Shown one piece after another: positions 31,723 through 40,655 of a stretch of DNA of 60,732 nucleotides. This DNA comes from CAYJFX01 sp964370315 (lineage in GTDB: Bacteria; Spirochaetota; Spirochaetia; Treponematales; Treponemataceae): assembly GCA_964370315.1 (NCBI GenBank), contig CAYJIS010000006.1, positions 1 to 60,732 of the forward strand, in the 5' to 3' direction. The notes under the pieces were generated by a model that saw nothing but the letters and a program-made list of their open reading frames with translations, made no database searches and was not told where the DNA came from. How positions within the stretch are numbered: the stretch's first letter is position 1; each line of letters begins with the position of its first letter. Both the position numbers and the translations under genes were made by a program.

Positions 31723-33075
31723 ATGTTTAGACGTTTTACTAATGCATGTGTAAAACTAATGAGTCGATTTTTACCTGATGCATTCTTATTCGCCATCATT
31801 CTTACTTTTATAGTATTTTTGGGTGGTGTTTTTGCTACAGGTCAAAGTCCTATTCAAATGGTAAGCCACTGGTACAGTGGATTTTGGAATTTGCTTGCAT
31901 TCTCAATGCAAATGGCATTCGTTGTTGTTTCTGGTAGTGCCATGGCACAAGCTCCAGTAATTAAAAGAGCTTTGCGCGCAATTGCAATTTCTGCAAAAAC
32001 ACCAGGAAGAGCTATTGTTATCACTGGTATTATTGCAGCAGCTGCATGTTGGTTAAACTGGGGATTCGGTTTGGTTATTGCTGCGTTAATTGCAAAAGAA
32101 ATGGCAAAATATGTAAAGGGTTGTGATTATAGATTGTTAATTGCAACAGGTTACTCAGGGTTTATTGTATGGCACGGTGGATTTTCAGCGTCTATTCCTT
32201 TAACTCTTGCAGGCGGCGGAGCTGGTGTTGCTGCTGTAACTCAAGGTGTAGTAACTGAAGCTATTCCTATTACACAAACAATTTTTTCACCATTAAATCT
32301 TGGTATTTCACTTGTGCTTGGTTTAGGACTTCCATTTGTTATGTTAGCAATGAAACCTAAAGCAGCTGACGTTGTTGAAGTTGACCCTGCTTTATTACAA
32401 GATGAAGAAATCACTGTAAAGCCGGTAACAGTACCAGCAGACAAAATTGAACAAAGTAAAATTGTTTGGGCTTTAACAGTTCTTTTAGGTTATGCAGCAG
32501 TAGTATTATACTTTGTAAACAAAGGCTTTAACCTTGATCTAAACATTGTAAATGTAATTTTCTTATTTACTGGTATTCTTCTTCATGGATCACTTAGAAG
32601 ATATATAGACGCTATTTCATTAGCAATCACTAATGCAGCAGGTGTTCTATTACAATTCCCATTCTACGCAGGTATTATGGGTATGATGACAGGACTAAAT
32701 GGTGAAGGATTGTCTTTGGCAATTATTTTATCAAACATGTTTGCATCATTCTCTACAGCTGTAACATTCCCATTATTTACATTCTTAAGTGCTGGTATTG
32801 TGAACTTCTTTGTTCCGTCTGGTGGTGGACAATGGGCAGTACAAGCTCCTGTTATGATGCCAGCTGGGCAAGCATTAGGTGTAGCACCTGCTACAACAGC
32901 ACTTGCTATTGCATGGGGTGATGCATGGACTAACATGGTTCAACCATTCTGGGCTCTTCCAGTACTTGCAATTGCAAAGTTATCTGCTAGAGATATTATG
33001 GGTTACTGTGTAATTACCTTGCTTGTTAGTGGTGTTGTTATTTGCGGTGGATTCTTAATTTACGGATTATTTTAA
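31723..33075 (+). CDS. atoE: Short-chain fatty acid transporter AtoE
   Basis: 450-residue inner-membrane protein with about 11-12 hydrophobic segments. The AtoE signature SGGGQWAVQAPVMMPAG is near residue 365, and MVSHWYSGFWNLLAFSMQMA near 45. It should import acetoacetate or butyrate, or export the butyrate made by the pathway. The ATG at 31723 is chosen over an in-frame upstream start (31657) because AAAAAGGGG precedes it and MFRRFTNACVKLM is the conserved start. The 170-nt gap before it has no clear signal. Confidence 0.93.
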   Translation: MFRRFTNACVKLMSRFLPDAFLFAIILTFIVFLGGVFATGQSPIQMVSHWYSGFWNLLAFSMQMAFVVVSGSAMAQAPVIKRALRAIAISAKTPGRAIVITGIIAAAACWLNWGFGLVIAALIAKEMAKYVKGCDYRLLIATGYSGFIVWHGGFSASIPLTLAGGGAGVAAVTQGVVTEAIPITQTIFSPLNLGISLVLGLGLPFVMLAMKPKAADVVEVDPALLQDEEITVKPVTVPADKIEQSKIVWALTVLLGYAAVVLYFVNKGFNLDLNIVNVIFLFTGILLHGSLRRYIDAISLAITNAAGVLLQFPFYAGIMGMMTGLNGEGLSLAIILSNMFASFSTAVTFPLFTFLSAGIVNFFVPSGGGQWAVQAPVMMPAGQALGVAPATTALAIAWGDAWTNMVQPFWALPVLAIAKLSARDIMGYCVITLLVSGVVICGGFLIYGLF

Positions 33076-33114
33076 TCACACCATAGTTTTATAACTATGT
33101 AAAACTCATTTTGT

Positions 33115-33175
33115 TGCCAAAGTGTATAGTCTATTATCAAAGTAACGATAAGGCTAGCACTTTGGCACTATTTTT
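33115..33175 (+). terminator. Long hairpin with T-run between atoE and the thiolase gene
   Basis: Perfect 10-bp outer stem TGCCAAAGTG (33115-33124) / CACTTTGGCA (33158-33167) enclosing a second imperfect stem with TTATC/GATAA, followed by TTTTT at 33171-33175. It probably ends or attenuates the ctf transcript. TATAAT boxes at 33178-33183 and 33189-33194 just downstream may restart transcription for the thiolase, although no good -35 is seen. Confidence 0.6.
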
Positions 33176-33212
33176 AGTATAATAATGGTATAATTTTTTT
33201 CTTGGAGGAAAA

Positions 33213-34388
33213 ATGAAAGAAGTAGTAATAGTAAGCGCTGTGCGTACTCCAATTGGGTCCTTTATGGGTTCATTATCAGCAGTTTCACCTGCAGATTTAG
33301 GAACAGCAGTTATTAAAGAAGCATTAAATCGAGCTGGAATAAAAGGCGAAAATGTAGATGAAACAGTAATGGGTAGTATTCTACAAGCTGGACATGGACA
33401 AGGTATTGTTCGTCAAGCTGCAGTGAATGCAGGTATTCCTGTTGAAAAACCTGCATATGGGATAAATATTCTTTGTGGGTCAGGTCTTCGCTCTGTGATT
33501 AATAGTGCACAAGCTATTAAAGCAGGTGATGCTGATGTAATGGTGTGTGGTGGAACAGAAAGCATGAGTCAATCACCATACTTAGTAAATGACTTACGTG
33601 CTGGAAAAAAAATGGGAGATGCAGCTCTTGTAGACTCTGTAATTTTAGATGGTTTAACTGATGCTTTTAATAACTACCACATGGGTATTACAGCAGAAAA
33701 TGTAGCTGAAAAATTTGGCATTACTCGCGAAGAGCAAGATGCTTTTGCCGTAAATAGCCAAAACAAAGCTGAAAAAGCACAAAAAGACGGTAAATTTGCT
33801 GATGAAATTGTACCTGTTGTTATACAAACTCGAAAAGGTGAAATTGTAGTTAGCGAAGATGAATATCCTAAGCATGGAACAACACTTGAAAGTATTTCTG
33901 GACTTAGAGCAGCATTCAAAAAAGATGGAACTGTAACAGCTGGAAATGCTTCTGGTATTAATGACGGTGCAGCAGCTCTTGTTGTTATGTCAAAAGAAAA
34001 AGCTGTAGAAATGGGAGTAGAAATTTTAGCAACTATTCGTGGATATGGGACAACTGGTTTAGATCCTGCAATTATGGGCTTAGGTCCGGTTGAAGCGTCA
34101 AAGAAAGCTTTAAATCAAGCTGGATTAACAATTGCTGACATTGATCTTATTGAGTCAAATGAAGCTTTTGCAGCCCAATCATTAGGAGTAGCTAAAGAGC
34201 TACATTTTGACATGGATAAAGTAAATGTTAACGGCGGTGCTATTGCATTAGGACATCCAATTGGTGCATCTGGTGCGAGAATTTTGGTAACCTTGTTACA
34301 TGAAATGAAAAAAAGAAAGTCAAAATACGGGCTTGCAACTCTCTGCATTGGCGGAGGAATGGGAACTGCAGTTGTTGTAGAAATGTAG
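33213..34388 (+). CDS. thlA: Acetyl-CoA acetyltransferase (thiolase)
   Basis: 391 residues, the usual length of the biosynthetic/degradative thiolase. It condenses two acetyl-CoA to acetoacetyl-CoA or runs in reverse. Nucleophile Cys88 (NILCGSGL), base His348 (GHPIGASG) and second Cys378 (CIGGGMGTA) are present. GGAGG precedes the ATG. Next to CtfAB and AtoE it completes an acetoacetate/butyrate pathway; hydroxybutyryl-CoA dehydrogenase and crotonase are not in this window, but the FabV/Ter enzyme at 14143 could reduce crotonyl-CoA. Confidence 0.95.
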   Translation: MKEVVIVSAVRTPIGSFMGSLSAVSPADLGTAVIKEALNRAGIKGENVDETVMGSILQAGHGQGIVRQAAVNAGIPVEKPAYGINILCGSGLRSVINSAQAIKAGDADVMVCGGTESMSQSPYLVNDLRAGKKMGDAALVDSVILDGLTDAFNNYHMGITAENVAEKFGITREEQDAFAVNSQNKAEKAQKDGKFADEIVPVVIQTRKGEIVVSEDEYPKHGTTLESISGLRAAFKKDGTVTAGNASGINDGAAALVVMSKEKAVEMGVEILATIRGYGTTGLDPAIMGLGPVEASKKALNQAGLTIADIDLIESNEAFAAQSLGVAKELHFDMDKVNVNGGAIALGHPIGASGARILVTLLHEMKKRKSKYGLATLCIGGGMGTAVVVEM

Positions 34389-34394
34389 TTTTAT

Positions 34395-34430
34395 AAAAAA
34401 GCAAGGCATAATGAATGTCTTGCTTTTTTT
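34395..34430 (+). terminator. Intrinsic terminator after the thiolase gene
   Basis: AAAAAAGCAAG paired with CTTGCTTTTTT, with an inner CAT/ATG helix, followed by an uninterrupted T8 run. It separates the ctf unit from the FMN riboswitch locus. Confidence 0.9.
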
Positions 34431-34455
34431 TGTGATATTCTCACGAAATTTGTGG

Positions 34456-34484
34456 TTGACACTATTTTATATTTTTTGTATATT
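34456..34484 (+). promoter_or_regulatory. Promoter of the FMN-riboswitch/permease unit
   Basis: Perfect -35 TTGACA (34456-34461), 17-bp spacer and -10 TATATT (34479-34484). The predicted start at about 34491 is a few nucleotides before the riboswitch P1 helix, exactly where it would be expected. Confidence 0.8.
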
Positions 34485-34497
34485 TTAACATATTAAT

Positions 34498-34669
34498 AAC
34501 CTTCAGGGCAGGGTGTAAATCCCTACCGGTGGTCATAGCCCACGAGCAAACTTTTTGTTTGTTGATTCGGTGTAATTCCGAAGCCGACAGTTATAGTCTG
34601 GATGAAAGAAGTGTTAACATATCTTTGTATGTTTGTGCTGTCCCGAAGTTAGCTTGCGGGGCTTTTTTT
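34498..34669 (+). promoter_or_regulatory. FMN riboswitch (RFN element) with terminator expression platform
   Basis: The aptamer spans about 34498-34613. It matches the RFN consensus in order: CTTC of P1, AGGGCAGGG then TGTAAATCCCTACCGGTGG, AGCCCACGAGC, a variable stem, GATTCGGTGTAATTCCGAAG, CCGACAGTTATAGTCTGGAT and GAAAGAAG closing P1. An intrinsic terminator follows at 34640-34669 (stem GTCCCG/GCGGGGC with bulge, then T7). In this class FMN binding favours terminator formation, so high FMN should switch off the downstream permease. This is direct sequence recognition and is the best-supported RNA element in the window. Confidence 0.96.
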
Positions 34670-34723
34670 ATGTCTGCGTCGCTGACTAAAAGTCTTGACT
34701 CGTTTAACTATAGGAGGTTCCTT

Positions 34724-36067
34724 GTGAACCAAAAAAATTCTTCGCCGTCATTGGGTCTTTTTGCCTGCGTGACAATTATTGTGGGTGCTATGATTGGTAG
34801 CGCTATTTTTTCACTTTCCGGTCTAACCATGTACATGGCCGGTCCCTCTGCCATTGTGTCATGGATAATTGCAGCAACAATTATGCTTATTTATGGTTTG
34901 TGTGTTGCAGAATTAGCAACAATTTTTCCGAAATCAGGGGGGGTATTTGTATTCCCATCAAAAGCATTAGGAAAAACAGAAAGAACAGGTACTATCTGGG
35001 GCTGGATATCTACATGGGGTTACATTAATGCAAATGTTGTTGCGGTGGCCTTTGCCGCAATTTATGTTTCAACCTATCTTGGGGCAGGATTTGGGCTCTC
35101 TGGAGAGTGGCAAATTCCTTTAGCCATTATTTCAATTCTTTTTTGTTTTTTATTGAATAGTCTTCGCATTTCAGTAACAGGTAAAGTCAACAATGTTCTC
35201 GTTTTTGCTCTTATTGTTTCTTTAGGTGTATTTGTTGGAGTTGCCTTGTTTGCCGGTGAATGGGATGCAAACATGCTTAAACCATTTTTTTCTCAAGGTT
35301 CTTCTGGTAATCTTGGATTCTTAGCCGCTGTACCAACAGCCATGATAGGATATGGTTCAATAGTTGCTATTGCGTTTATGGTGGGAGAAGTAAAGGACCC
35401 TAATAAAAATGTACCAAAGTCAGTTTTAATTGCAATGAGCATTGTTGCAGTATTATATATTGTTGTAATATTAGCGACTACAGGCTTAGTTTCTGCACAG
35501 TTTTTAAGTGAAAATCCTGGTATGAGATTTATTCCTCTTTATGCAGCAGTATTTACAAAATTAGCAGCATATCCATGGCTTGCAAAAGTTGTCTCAATTG
35601 CAGCAGTTTTAGCACTGCTTACGACAATGTTGGTAGTGCTAGCCTTAACTGGTCGTGCTATACAGGCCTCTGCAGAAAAAAAACTTTTACCATCAATTTT
35701 TTCAAAAAACGGTCCGACTGGGACGCCAATTTTTGCAACAGGTCTTGTTGCACTATGTGCAATAGTTGTATCTTGTTTTCCTGACCTTACGCAAGTAATT
35801 GTAGGCTTTGCAGCCTTGTTTGCAACGCTTACAATTTCAATTAATTTTGCATCCTTATTAGTTGCAAGGAAAAAAAATCAAGTGCAAGCGGATAAATTTA
35901 GAGCACCAGGTGGAAATATTTTACCAATTGTAGGATTGACGCTGATAGTAGTTTGTTATATTCCAGATATATTAAATGGTGGATGGGTTATATGGGCGTA
36001 TACACTTGCGTGGTATGCAGTAGGTTTTCTTGTATATGTATTTAGTAAGGCTCGAAAAAGCTTATAA
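34724..36067 (+). CDS. APC-superfamily permease under FMN riboswitch control, candidate riboflavin transporter
   Basis: 447-residue inner-membrane transporter of the amino acid-polyamine-organocation superfamily. The first helix carries the family motif TIIVGAMIGSAIFSLSG, then LCVAELATIFPKSGGVFVF (helices 2-3), and about 12 hydrophobic segments in total. The GTG start at 34724 follows AGGAGGT by 5 nt; an in-frame ATG at 34529 lies inside the riboswitch and is rejected. Relatives mostly carry amino acids or polyamines with protons. The FMN riboswitch directly upstream and ribF directly downstream argue that this member carries riboflavin or a flavin precursor. None of the described riboflavin transporter families I know of (RibU, RibN, RibM/PnuX, ImpX, RfuABCD, RibXY, RibZ, RfnT) is an APC permease. 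Confidence 0.88.
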   Translation: MNQKNSSPSLGLFACVTIIVGAMIGSAIFSLSGLTMYMAGPSAIVSWIIAATIMLIYGLCVAELATIFPKSGGVFVFPSKALGKTERTGTIWGWISTWGYINANVVAVAFAAIYVSTYLGAGFGLSGEWQIPLAIISILFCFLLNSLRISVTGKVNNVLVFALIVSLGVFVGVALFAGEWDANMLKPFFSQGSSGNLGFLAAVPTAMIGYGSIVAIAFMVGEVKDPNKNVPKSVLIAMSIVAVLYIVVILATTGLVSAQFLSENPGMRFIPLYAAVFTKLAAYPWLAKVVSIAAVLALLTTMLVVLALTGRAIQASAEKKLLPSIFSKNGPTGTPIFATGLVALCAIVVSCFPDLTQVIVGFAALFATLTISINFASLLVARKKNQVQADKFRAPGGNILPIVGLTLIVVCYIPDILNGGWVIWAYTLAWYAVGFLVYVFSKARKSL

Positions 36068-36111
36068 TAGAAATTTTTTAAAGTAAGTGCCAAATTCGTG
36101 CCTATATATAT

Positions 36112-36143
36112 GTGGAGCAACCCTTTAAGGGGGAGAGCTTCAC
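36112..36143 (+). other. Composite hairpin between the permease gene and ribF
   Basis: Outer stem GTGGAGC (36112-36118) / GCTTCAC (36137-36143) with one G-T pair encloses the self-complementary CCCTTTAAGGG (36121-36131). No T-run follows, so it is not a simple terminator. It may stabilise or regulate the ribF mRNA; the rest of the 183-nt gap shows nothing clear. Confidence 0.45.
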
Positions 36144-36250
36144 AATATACAAGACAATATAGTAACTTTACAGTGTAAAAAGTGTTTTTGATTTACGACA
36201 GTAGTGATGTTTATCTCTCGTTGGATAGAGGATAAGAATAGGGGAAAGAC

Positions 36251-37105
36251 ATGGAAAATAAAAAGAAAACTTGTATAACAATTGGTTTTTTTGACTCATT
36301 TCATATAGGTCATGCACATGTGATAGATATGCTTCTTGAAAAAAGCCTTCATCATAAACTCGAACCGAAAGTTGTAACTCTTTTTGATGAAAGTTCACTA
36401 GTTTATACAAGTGAAGATGAAAAAAAATATCTTATAGAAAAAAAAGGCGTTCAAAATATTGAAAGCATTCAATATTCTGATATCTTTAACTTAAAAGAAT
36501 GGATACAAGAAGAGAAAGCTTCAATATTGGTAATAGGTAAAAATTTTGAACTTGCGGGGTATAACTCAGCTGATGTAAAAAAGATAACAGATGAATTAAA
36601 AATTCAACTTGTTCTCTGTGATGTCTATTGCCATAATGGGGTACCACTTTCAATGGGTTTAATAAAAAATGCATGCAAAAAAAATAACCTAGAGGCCTAT
36701 GCGGAACTTTGTGGTCACCCTTATACTATGATAGGAACTATTGTAAAGGGAAAGCAAATTGGTCGGACAGTAGGAATGCCTACGGCAAATCTAAGTTTTT
36801 CTAAAAGCAAAATCCTTCCTGAACAGGGAGTATATTCTACTGTTTCTCATTTTGGTAATGAGAAATTTATGGGAATGACAAATATAGGATTAAGACCAAC
36901 TGTTGATGATGAAAAAAAAATAACGGTTGAAACTTTCATTATCGATTTTGATCGAATGGTATACGGTGAAACATGTGTTTTAGAAGTTCATTTTTTTACA
37001 CGCGGTGTAAAAAAATTCAATTCCTTGCAAGAAGTACAACAACAGGTAGCACAAGATATAGAAGTTTCTCGAAGTCGTTTAGCATCGATTTACTCAAAAT
37101 TTTAG
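36251..37105 (+). CDS. ribF: Riboflavin kinase / FAD synthetase RibF
   Basis: 284 residues, bifunctional layout. The N-terminal nucleotidyltransferase has GFFDSFHIGHAH (residues 12-23, the GxFDGxHxGH motif) and GKNFELAG near 96; the C-terminal riboflavin kinase has GTIVKGKQIGRTVGMPTAN (162-180) with the PTAN metal/ATP motif. It traps imported riboflavin as FMN and converts it to FAD. Odd: the ISSTxIR stretch of the FAD synthetase half is replaced by LSMGLIKNACKK, so adenylylation could be weak. Start ATG after AGGGGAAAG. It is probably read together with the riboswitch-controlled permease. Confidence 0.9.
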   Translation: MENKKKTCITIGFFDSFHIGHAHVIDMLLEKSLHHKLEPKVVTLFDESSLVYTSEDEKKYLIEKKGVQNIESIQYSDIFNLKEWIQEEKASILVIGKNFELAGYNSADVKKITDELKIQLVLCDVYCHNGVPLSMGLIKNACKKNNLEAYAELCGHPYTMIGTIVKGKQIGRTVGMPTANLSFSKSKILPEQGVYSTVSHFGNEKFMGMTNIGLRPTVDDEKKITVETFIIDFDRMVYGETCVLEVHFFTRGVKKFNSLQEVQQQVAQDIEVSRSRLASIYSKF

Positions 37106-37140
37106 AAAATAAGATATATGTTTAATGTATTGAGTAAGTA

Positions 37141-37779
37141 TTAAATAGTAATGCCTATTTTGCCTAAATCAGTTATTGCAGTTTGAGCATCAGTAAAGAT
37201 AAGTGCTTTTATGCCTAATGCAAGAGCTGCATCAACATTTTCTTTCATGTCATCAAAAAAAATCATATTTTCAAAACTAAAAGGTTTTTGATTGTTTTGT
37301 AAGCGAATTTTATTTTCTTCATTAAGAATACATTGCCAAAAAGAAGAATCTGGTTTTGCTTCACCCATAAGGTGAGATGCGTATATAGCTGAAAAGCGAT
37401 TATACTCTCCTTTCATGATATGGTAGTCGTAATGCTCTTTGAGCGTGTTTGTTCCAGCTATAACTCTAAGTCCTTTTTTATTCATGTTCTCTAAAAGGTT
37501 ATCGGTTTCTTTATCGAGGGTGGGTGAAAAAAAAGTGAGCCAATAGTTTTCGCTGGGAGGCTCGCTACCTTCTTCTTTAGCAAGATAACGAAGAAAATCC
37601 ATTGATGAAACTTTCCCTCTGTGCATATCTTGAAACATCGCCCATGCTTTTGTTCCATCTTTTGGTAAGCCCCGTTCCATTTCTATGGAGTGAAGATTCA
37701 TTTTTTCTTTTATAGCAGCCCATACGGAAAAGCCGCGTACAACGACCCCGCCTATATCAAATACAAATATATAATCCAT
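37141..37779 (-). CDS. HAD-superfamily phosphatase-like hydrolase
   Basis: 212 residues, class IA HAD fold. Motif I reads FDIGGVVV: the nucleophile Asp7 is present but the second Asp of DxD is Gly, as in YihX-type members. Motif II is the Thr of IAGTNT near 109, motif III the Lys of GEAKPDSSFW, motif IV the acidic pair FFDDMKENVDAA. The family dephosphorylates sugar phosphates or nucleotides; the substrate is unknown. It lies 7 nt downstream of metY with no ribosome site of its own beyond AAAGG, so it is likely translated from the same mRNA. Confidence 0.82.
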   Translation of the reverse strand: MDYIFVFDIGGVVVRGFSVWAAIKEKMNLHSIEMERGLPKDGTKAWAMFQDMHRGKVSSMDFLRYLAKEEGSEPPSENYWLTFFSPTLDKETDNLLENMNKKGLRVIAGTNTLKEHYDYHIMKGEYNRFSAIYASHLMGEAKPDSSFWQCILNEENKIRLQNNQKPFSFENMIFFDDMKENVDAALALGIKALIFTDAQTAITDLGKIGITI

Positions 37780-37786
37780 TTTTTCA

Positions 37787-39064
37787 TTAAACCTTTGTTA
37801 GCGCTTGAGTAATATCTGCAACTATATCTTCAGCGTTTTCAAGACCTACAGAAAACCGCACTAATCCTTCATGGCATCCTGCAGCAATTAATTGCTCTGG
37901 TGTTAATTGGCGGTGGGTGCATGAGGCTGGATGCAATACACAGGTACGAATATCTGCAACGTGTACAACATTTGTTGCAAGTTTTAATGCGTCAATAAAC
38001 CTAACGGCCGCATCTCTCCCACCTTTAACTATAACACCAATGACACCACTTGCTCCATTTGGTAAATATTTTTGAGTAAGATCGTAGTATTTATTGCTTT
38101 TAAGACCTGGATAATTTACCGATTCAATTTTATCTGAACTTTCAAAAAATTCTGCAACTTTTAGTGCATTTTGAGAAACTTGTCTCATTCTTAAGGGAAG
38201 TGTTTCGAGTCCTAAATTGGTGTAAAAGGCAGCTTGAGGGCTCATATAACAACCAAAGTCGCGAATAAGGGTCATTCTAGCCTTGCATAAAAATGCGTTA
38301 TTTCCAAAGGCTTCAGTAAAAATTAAGCCGTGGTAACTAGCATCAGGCTCTACAAAGTCTGCAAAAAAACCAGTTTCTTTATTTGCTGTTACCCAATCAA
38401 AGTTTCCTGAGTCTACTATAACGCCACCCACTTGTACAGCGTGGCCTTCCATGTATTTTGTAGTTGAGTGAACAGCAATATCGACACCCCATTCAAAGGG
38501 CTTACAAAGAACTGGGGTTGCAAAGGTATTATCTACAATTAAAGGAACACTATTTTTGTGAGCAATTTTTGATAGCTTTTCAAAATCTGCTACAGCAAGA
38601 GCTGGGTTTGCGATTGTTTCACAAAAAAATGCTTTTGTGTTTGGCTTAAAAGCCTTTTGTATTTCTTCTTCTGTTGCATCACCATCTACCATAATGCATT
38701 CTATACCAAAGCGTTTTAAACCTACACAAAAAAGGTTTACCGTGCCGCCATAAATTGCGGAAGTTGAAATAAAACTATCCCCTGCTGAACAAAGGTTTAA
38801 AATTGATAACAGGGTTGCAGCTTGACCACTTGCCGTAAGCATTGCTCCTACCCCACCTTCAAGCTCTGCAATCTTTTTTTCAACTGCGTCGCATGTTGGG
38901 TTTGAAAGTCTCGAATAAATATGCTCTGTGGGCATATTAAAGAGGTCTGCCATGTGTTCTGCAGAGTCAAAGCGGTATGTGGTGCTTTGTACAATAGGAA
39001 CAACTTGTGCTCCTCCATTTTCAGGCTCATAGCCTGCGTGCAAACATTGTGTTTCAATTTTCAT
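37787..39064 (-). CDS. metY: O-acetylhomoserine sulfhydrylase (homocysteine synthase)
   Basis: 425-residue PLP enzyme of the Cys/Met metabolism family. The PLP lysine is Lys203 in HSTTKYMEGH; YSRLSNPT (50-57) and ASGQAATLLS are also conserved. Length and the insertion GNFDWVTANKETGFFADFVE fit MetY better than the shorter cystathionine synthases; methionine gamma-lyase is the main alternative. A longer frame begins at 39118, inside recQ, but the ATG at 39064 (MKIETQCLHAGY) has AGAGGTC before it. It starts 19 nt after the recQ stop. Confidence 0.88.
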   Translation of the reverse strand: MKIETQCLHAGYEPENGGAQVVPIVQSTTYRFDSAEHMADLFNMPTEHIYSRLSNPTCDAVEKKIAELEGGVGAMLTASGQAATLLSILNLCSAGDSFISTSAIYGGTVNLFCVGLKRFGIECIMVDGDATEEEIQKAFKPNTKAFFCETIANPALAVADFEKLSKIAHKNSVPLIVDNTFATPVLCKPFEWGVDIAVHSTTKYMEGHAVQVGGVIVDSGNFDWVTANKETGFFADFVEPDASYHGLIFTEAFGNNAFLCKARMTLIRDFGCYMSPQAAFYTNLGLETLPLRMRQVSQNALKVAEFFESSDKIESVNYPGLKSNKYYDLTQKYLPNGASGVIGVIVKGGRDAAVRFIDALKLATNVVHVADIRTCVLHPASCTHRQLTPEQLIAAGCHEGLVRFSVGLENAEDIVADITQALTKV

Positions 39065-39083
39065 GTAAAGACCTCTTTTAGAA

Positions 39084-40649
39084 TTACTTTCTATTAGTAT
39101 AGTGGTTGCTAGGAGCAAAAGTCAAGTACACCTTTCCTCTCTCTTTTAATGTTTCCATGGCATCTTTTGTAAGTGACAACACCCCAAAATCTTCAGACTT
39201 TCTCAGAAAGCCTTCATCCACAAGTAGGCGCGATAATTCAATCCAATCGCTTTTTGAAAGCTCTTTACCTATTCCCCATGTTGATATTTTATGGTGATTA
39301 TTTTCTTTTATACGCATTTGTCTCGATCCCAAAAGTACATCAACAACGTAGCCTGCTCCGTAGCGCTCGCCTGTCCTTATTATACACGATAAAAGTTTTT
39401 GCGCTAAAATGGTAACGTCTTTTGCTTCTATCTTTCCCCTTGAACAGATATCGCAGCAGGAAGATGCTTTATCCGTTGATACTATAGGAGCAACATATCT
39501 TTCTCCAAAGTAGGCGAGTAATGATTCTCTTCTACAAGAACGGTTGTCTGCATAGTTTACCATTGCCATGAGTTGTTCTTCTGCAGCTGCTAAGTCTTCT
39601 CCAACTTTTTCATCAAAAAAATATTTTATCTTTCGGGTATCTGAATATGAATATAAGAGAAGAGCCCTTGAAGCCAACCTATCTCGGCCAGCTCTTCCGA
39701 TTTCTTGGTAGTATTGCTCAATGCTTTTTGGTAGGTCGTAATGAATTACAAAGCGTACGTTAGGCTTGTCTATACCCATCCCAAAGGCAACGGTTGCAAC
39801 TATAATTTTTACTTTATCTATAACAAAGGAATGTTGGTTTTTTGTTCGCTGTACATCTGTAAGCCCTGCGTGGTAGGGTAATACACTAAATCCACGAGAT
39901 TTTAAAAATGTTGTAAGTAAATCTACTTGTTTTCTTGAAAAGCAAAAAATAATTCCACTATCGTTTTTTCGTTCGGATAAAAATTCTAGTACTTGCGTTT
40001 CTGGCCCGCCAAATTTTGCTAATCGTTTTGGATGAACTTCTAAAAAAATATTTTCACGATTAAAAGATGAAATAAATTCATTGCAAGGCTTTAATTTAAG
40101 TGCCTTTTTTATATCTTCTCGTACCTGCTTTGTTGCAGTTGCAGTGAGAGCTAAACACACAGCTTCGGGGTATCGTCTTCTTAAAGTCGAAATCATACGG
40201 TATTCAGGGCGAAAATCATGACCCCACTGTGAAATGCAATGGGCTTCATCTATGGTAATGCAGTCAACTTGAATGTCAGATAGTAAGTCTTGAACACGTT
40301 CTGTTACAAGTGTTTCAGGAGCGCAGTATAAGAGCTTTATGACGCCACTTCGCACCTGGGCCATGTTTGCCTTGTACGTATCCCAGTCGAGTGATGAGTT
40401 TAGGAAAAGTGCTTCAATTCCCATTTTGTGTAAAGCTGTTACTTGGTCTTGCATAAGAGAAATAAGAGGAGACACAACTATTGTCAATCCTTTAAATACT
40501 AGGGCTGGAAGCTGATAACATAAGGATTTGCCACCACCAGTAGGCATAACAACTAGAGTGTCTTTTTTTGCAATTACTGTCTCAATGATTTCCTGTTGAC
40601 CTTTTCTAAAAGAGGAAAAACCAAAGTGTTTTTTTAGCACCTTTTCCAT
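39084..40649 (-). CDS. recQ: ATP-dependent DNA helicase RecQ
   Basis: 521 residues, 3'-5' helicase for recombination and replication-fork repair. Walker A is MPTGGGKS (35-42), the DEAH box is 134-137 (IDEAHCISQWGHDFRPEY), motif VI is QEIGRAGRD near 316. The zinc-binding cysteines (SCRRESLL, then SSCCDICSRG) are near 370-410, and a winged-helix RQC domain follows. The C-terminal HRDC domain of E. coli RecQ (609 residues) is missing, a common shorter form. The ATG has no ribosome site and lies six bases after a -10 box. Confidence 0.93.
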   Translation of the reverse strand: MEKVLKKHFGFSSFRKGQQEIIETVIAKKDTLVVMPTGGGKSLCYQLPALVFKGLTIVVSPLISLMQDQVTALHKMGIEALFLNSSLDWDTYKANMAQVRSGVIKLLYCAPETLVTERVQDLLSDIQVDCITIDEAHCISQWGHDFRPEYRMISTLRRRYPEAVCLALTATATKQVREDIKKALKLKPCNEFISSFNRENIFLEVHPKRLAKFGGPETQVLEFLSERKNDSGIIFCFSRKQVDLLTTFLKSRGFSVLPYHAGLTDVQRTKNQHSFVIDKVKIIVATVAFGMGIDKPNVRFVIHYDLPKSIEQYYQEIGRAGRDRLASRALLLYSYSDTRKIKYFFDEKVGEDLAAAEEQLMAMVNYADNRSCRRESLLAYFGERYVAPIVSTDKASSCCDICSRGKIEAKDVTILAQKLLSCIIRTGERYGAGYVVDVLLGSRQMRIKENNHHKISTWGIGKELSKSDWIELSRLLVDEGFLRKSEDFGVLSLTKDAMETLKERGKVYLTFAPSNHYTNRK

Positions 40650-40655
40650 AGCTGT

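Noticed and set aside
34529..34723. In-frame upstream start that would lengthen the APC permease by 65 residues
   Set aside because: It lies inside the FMN riboswitch and terminator, whose base pairing explains the sequence; the GTG at 34724 has an ideal ribosome site.
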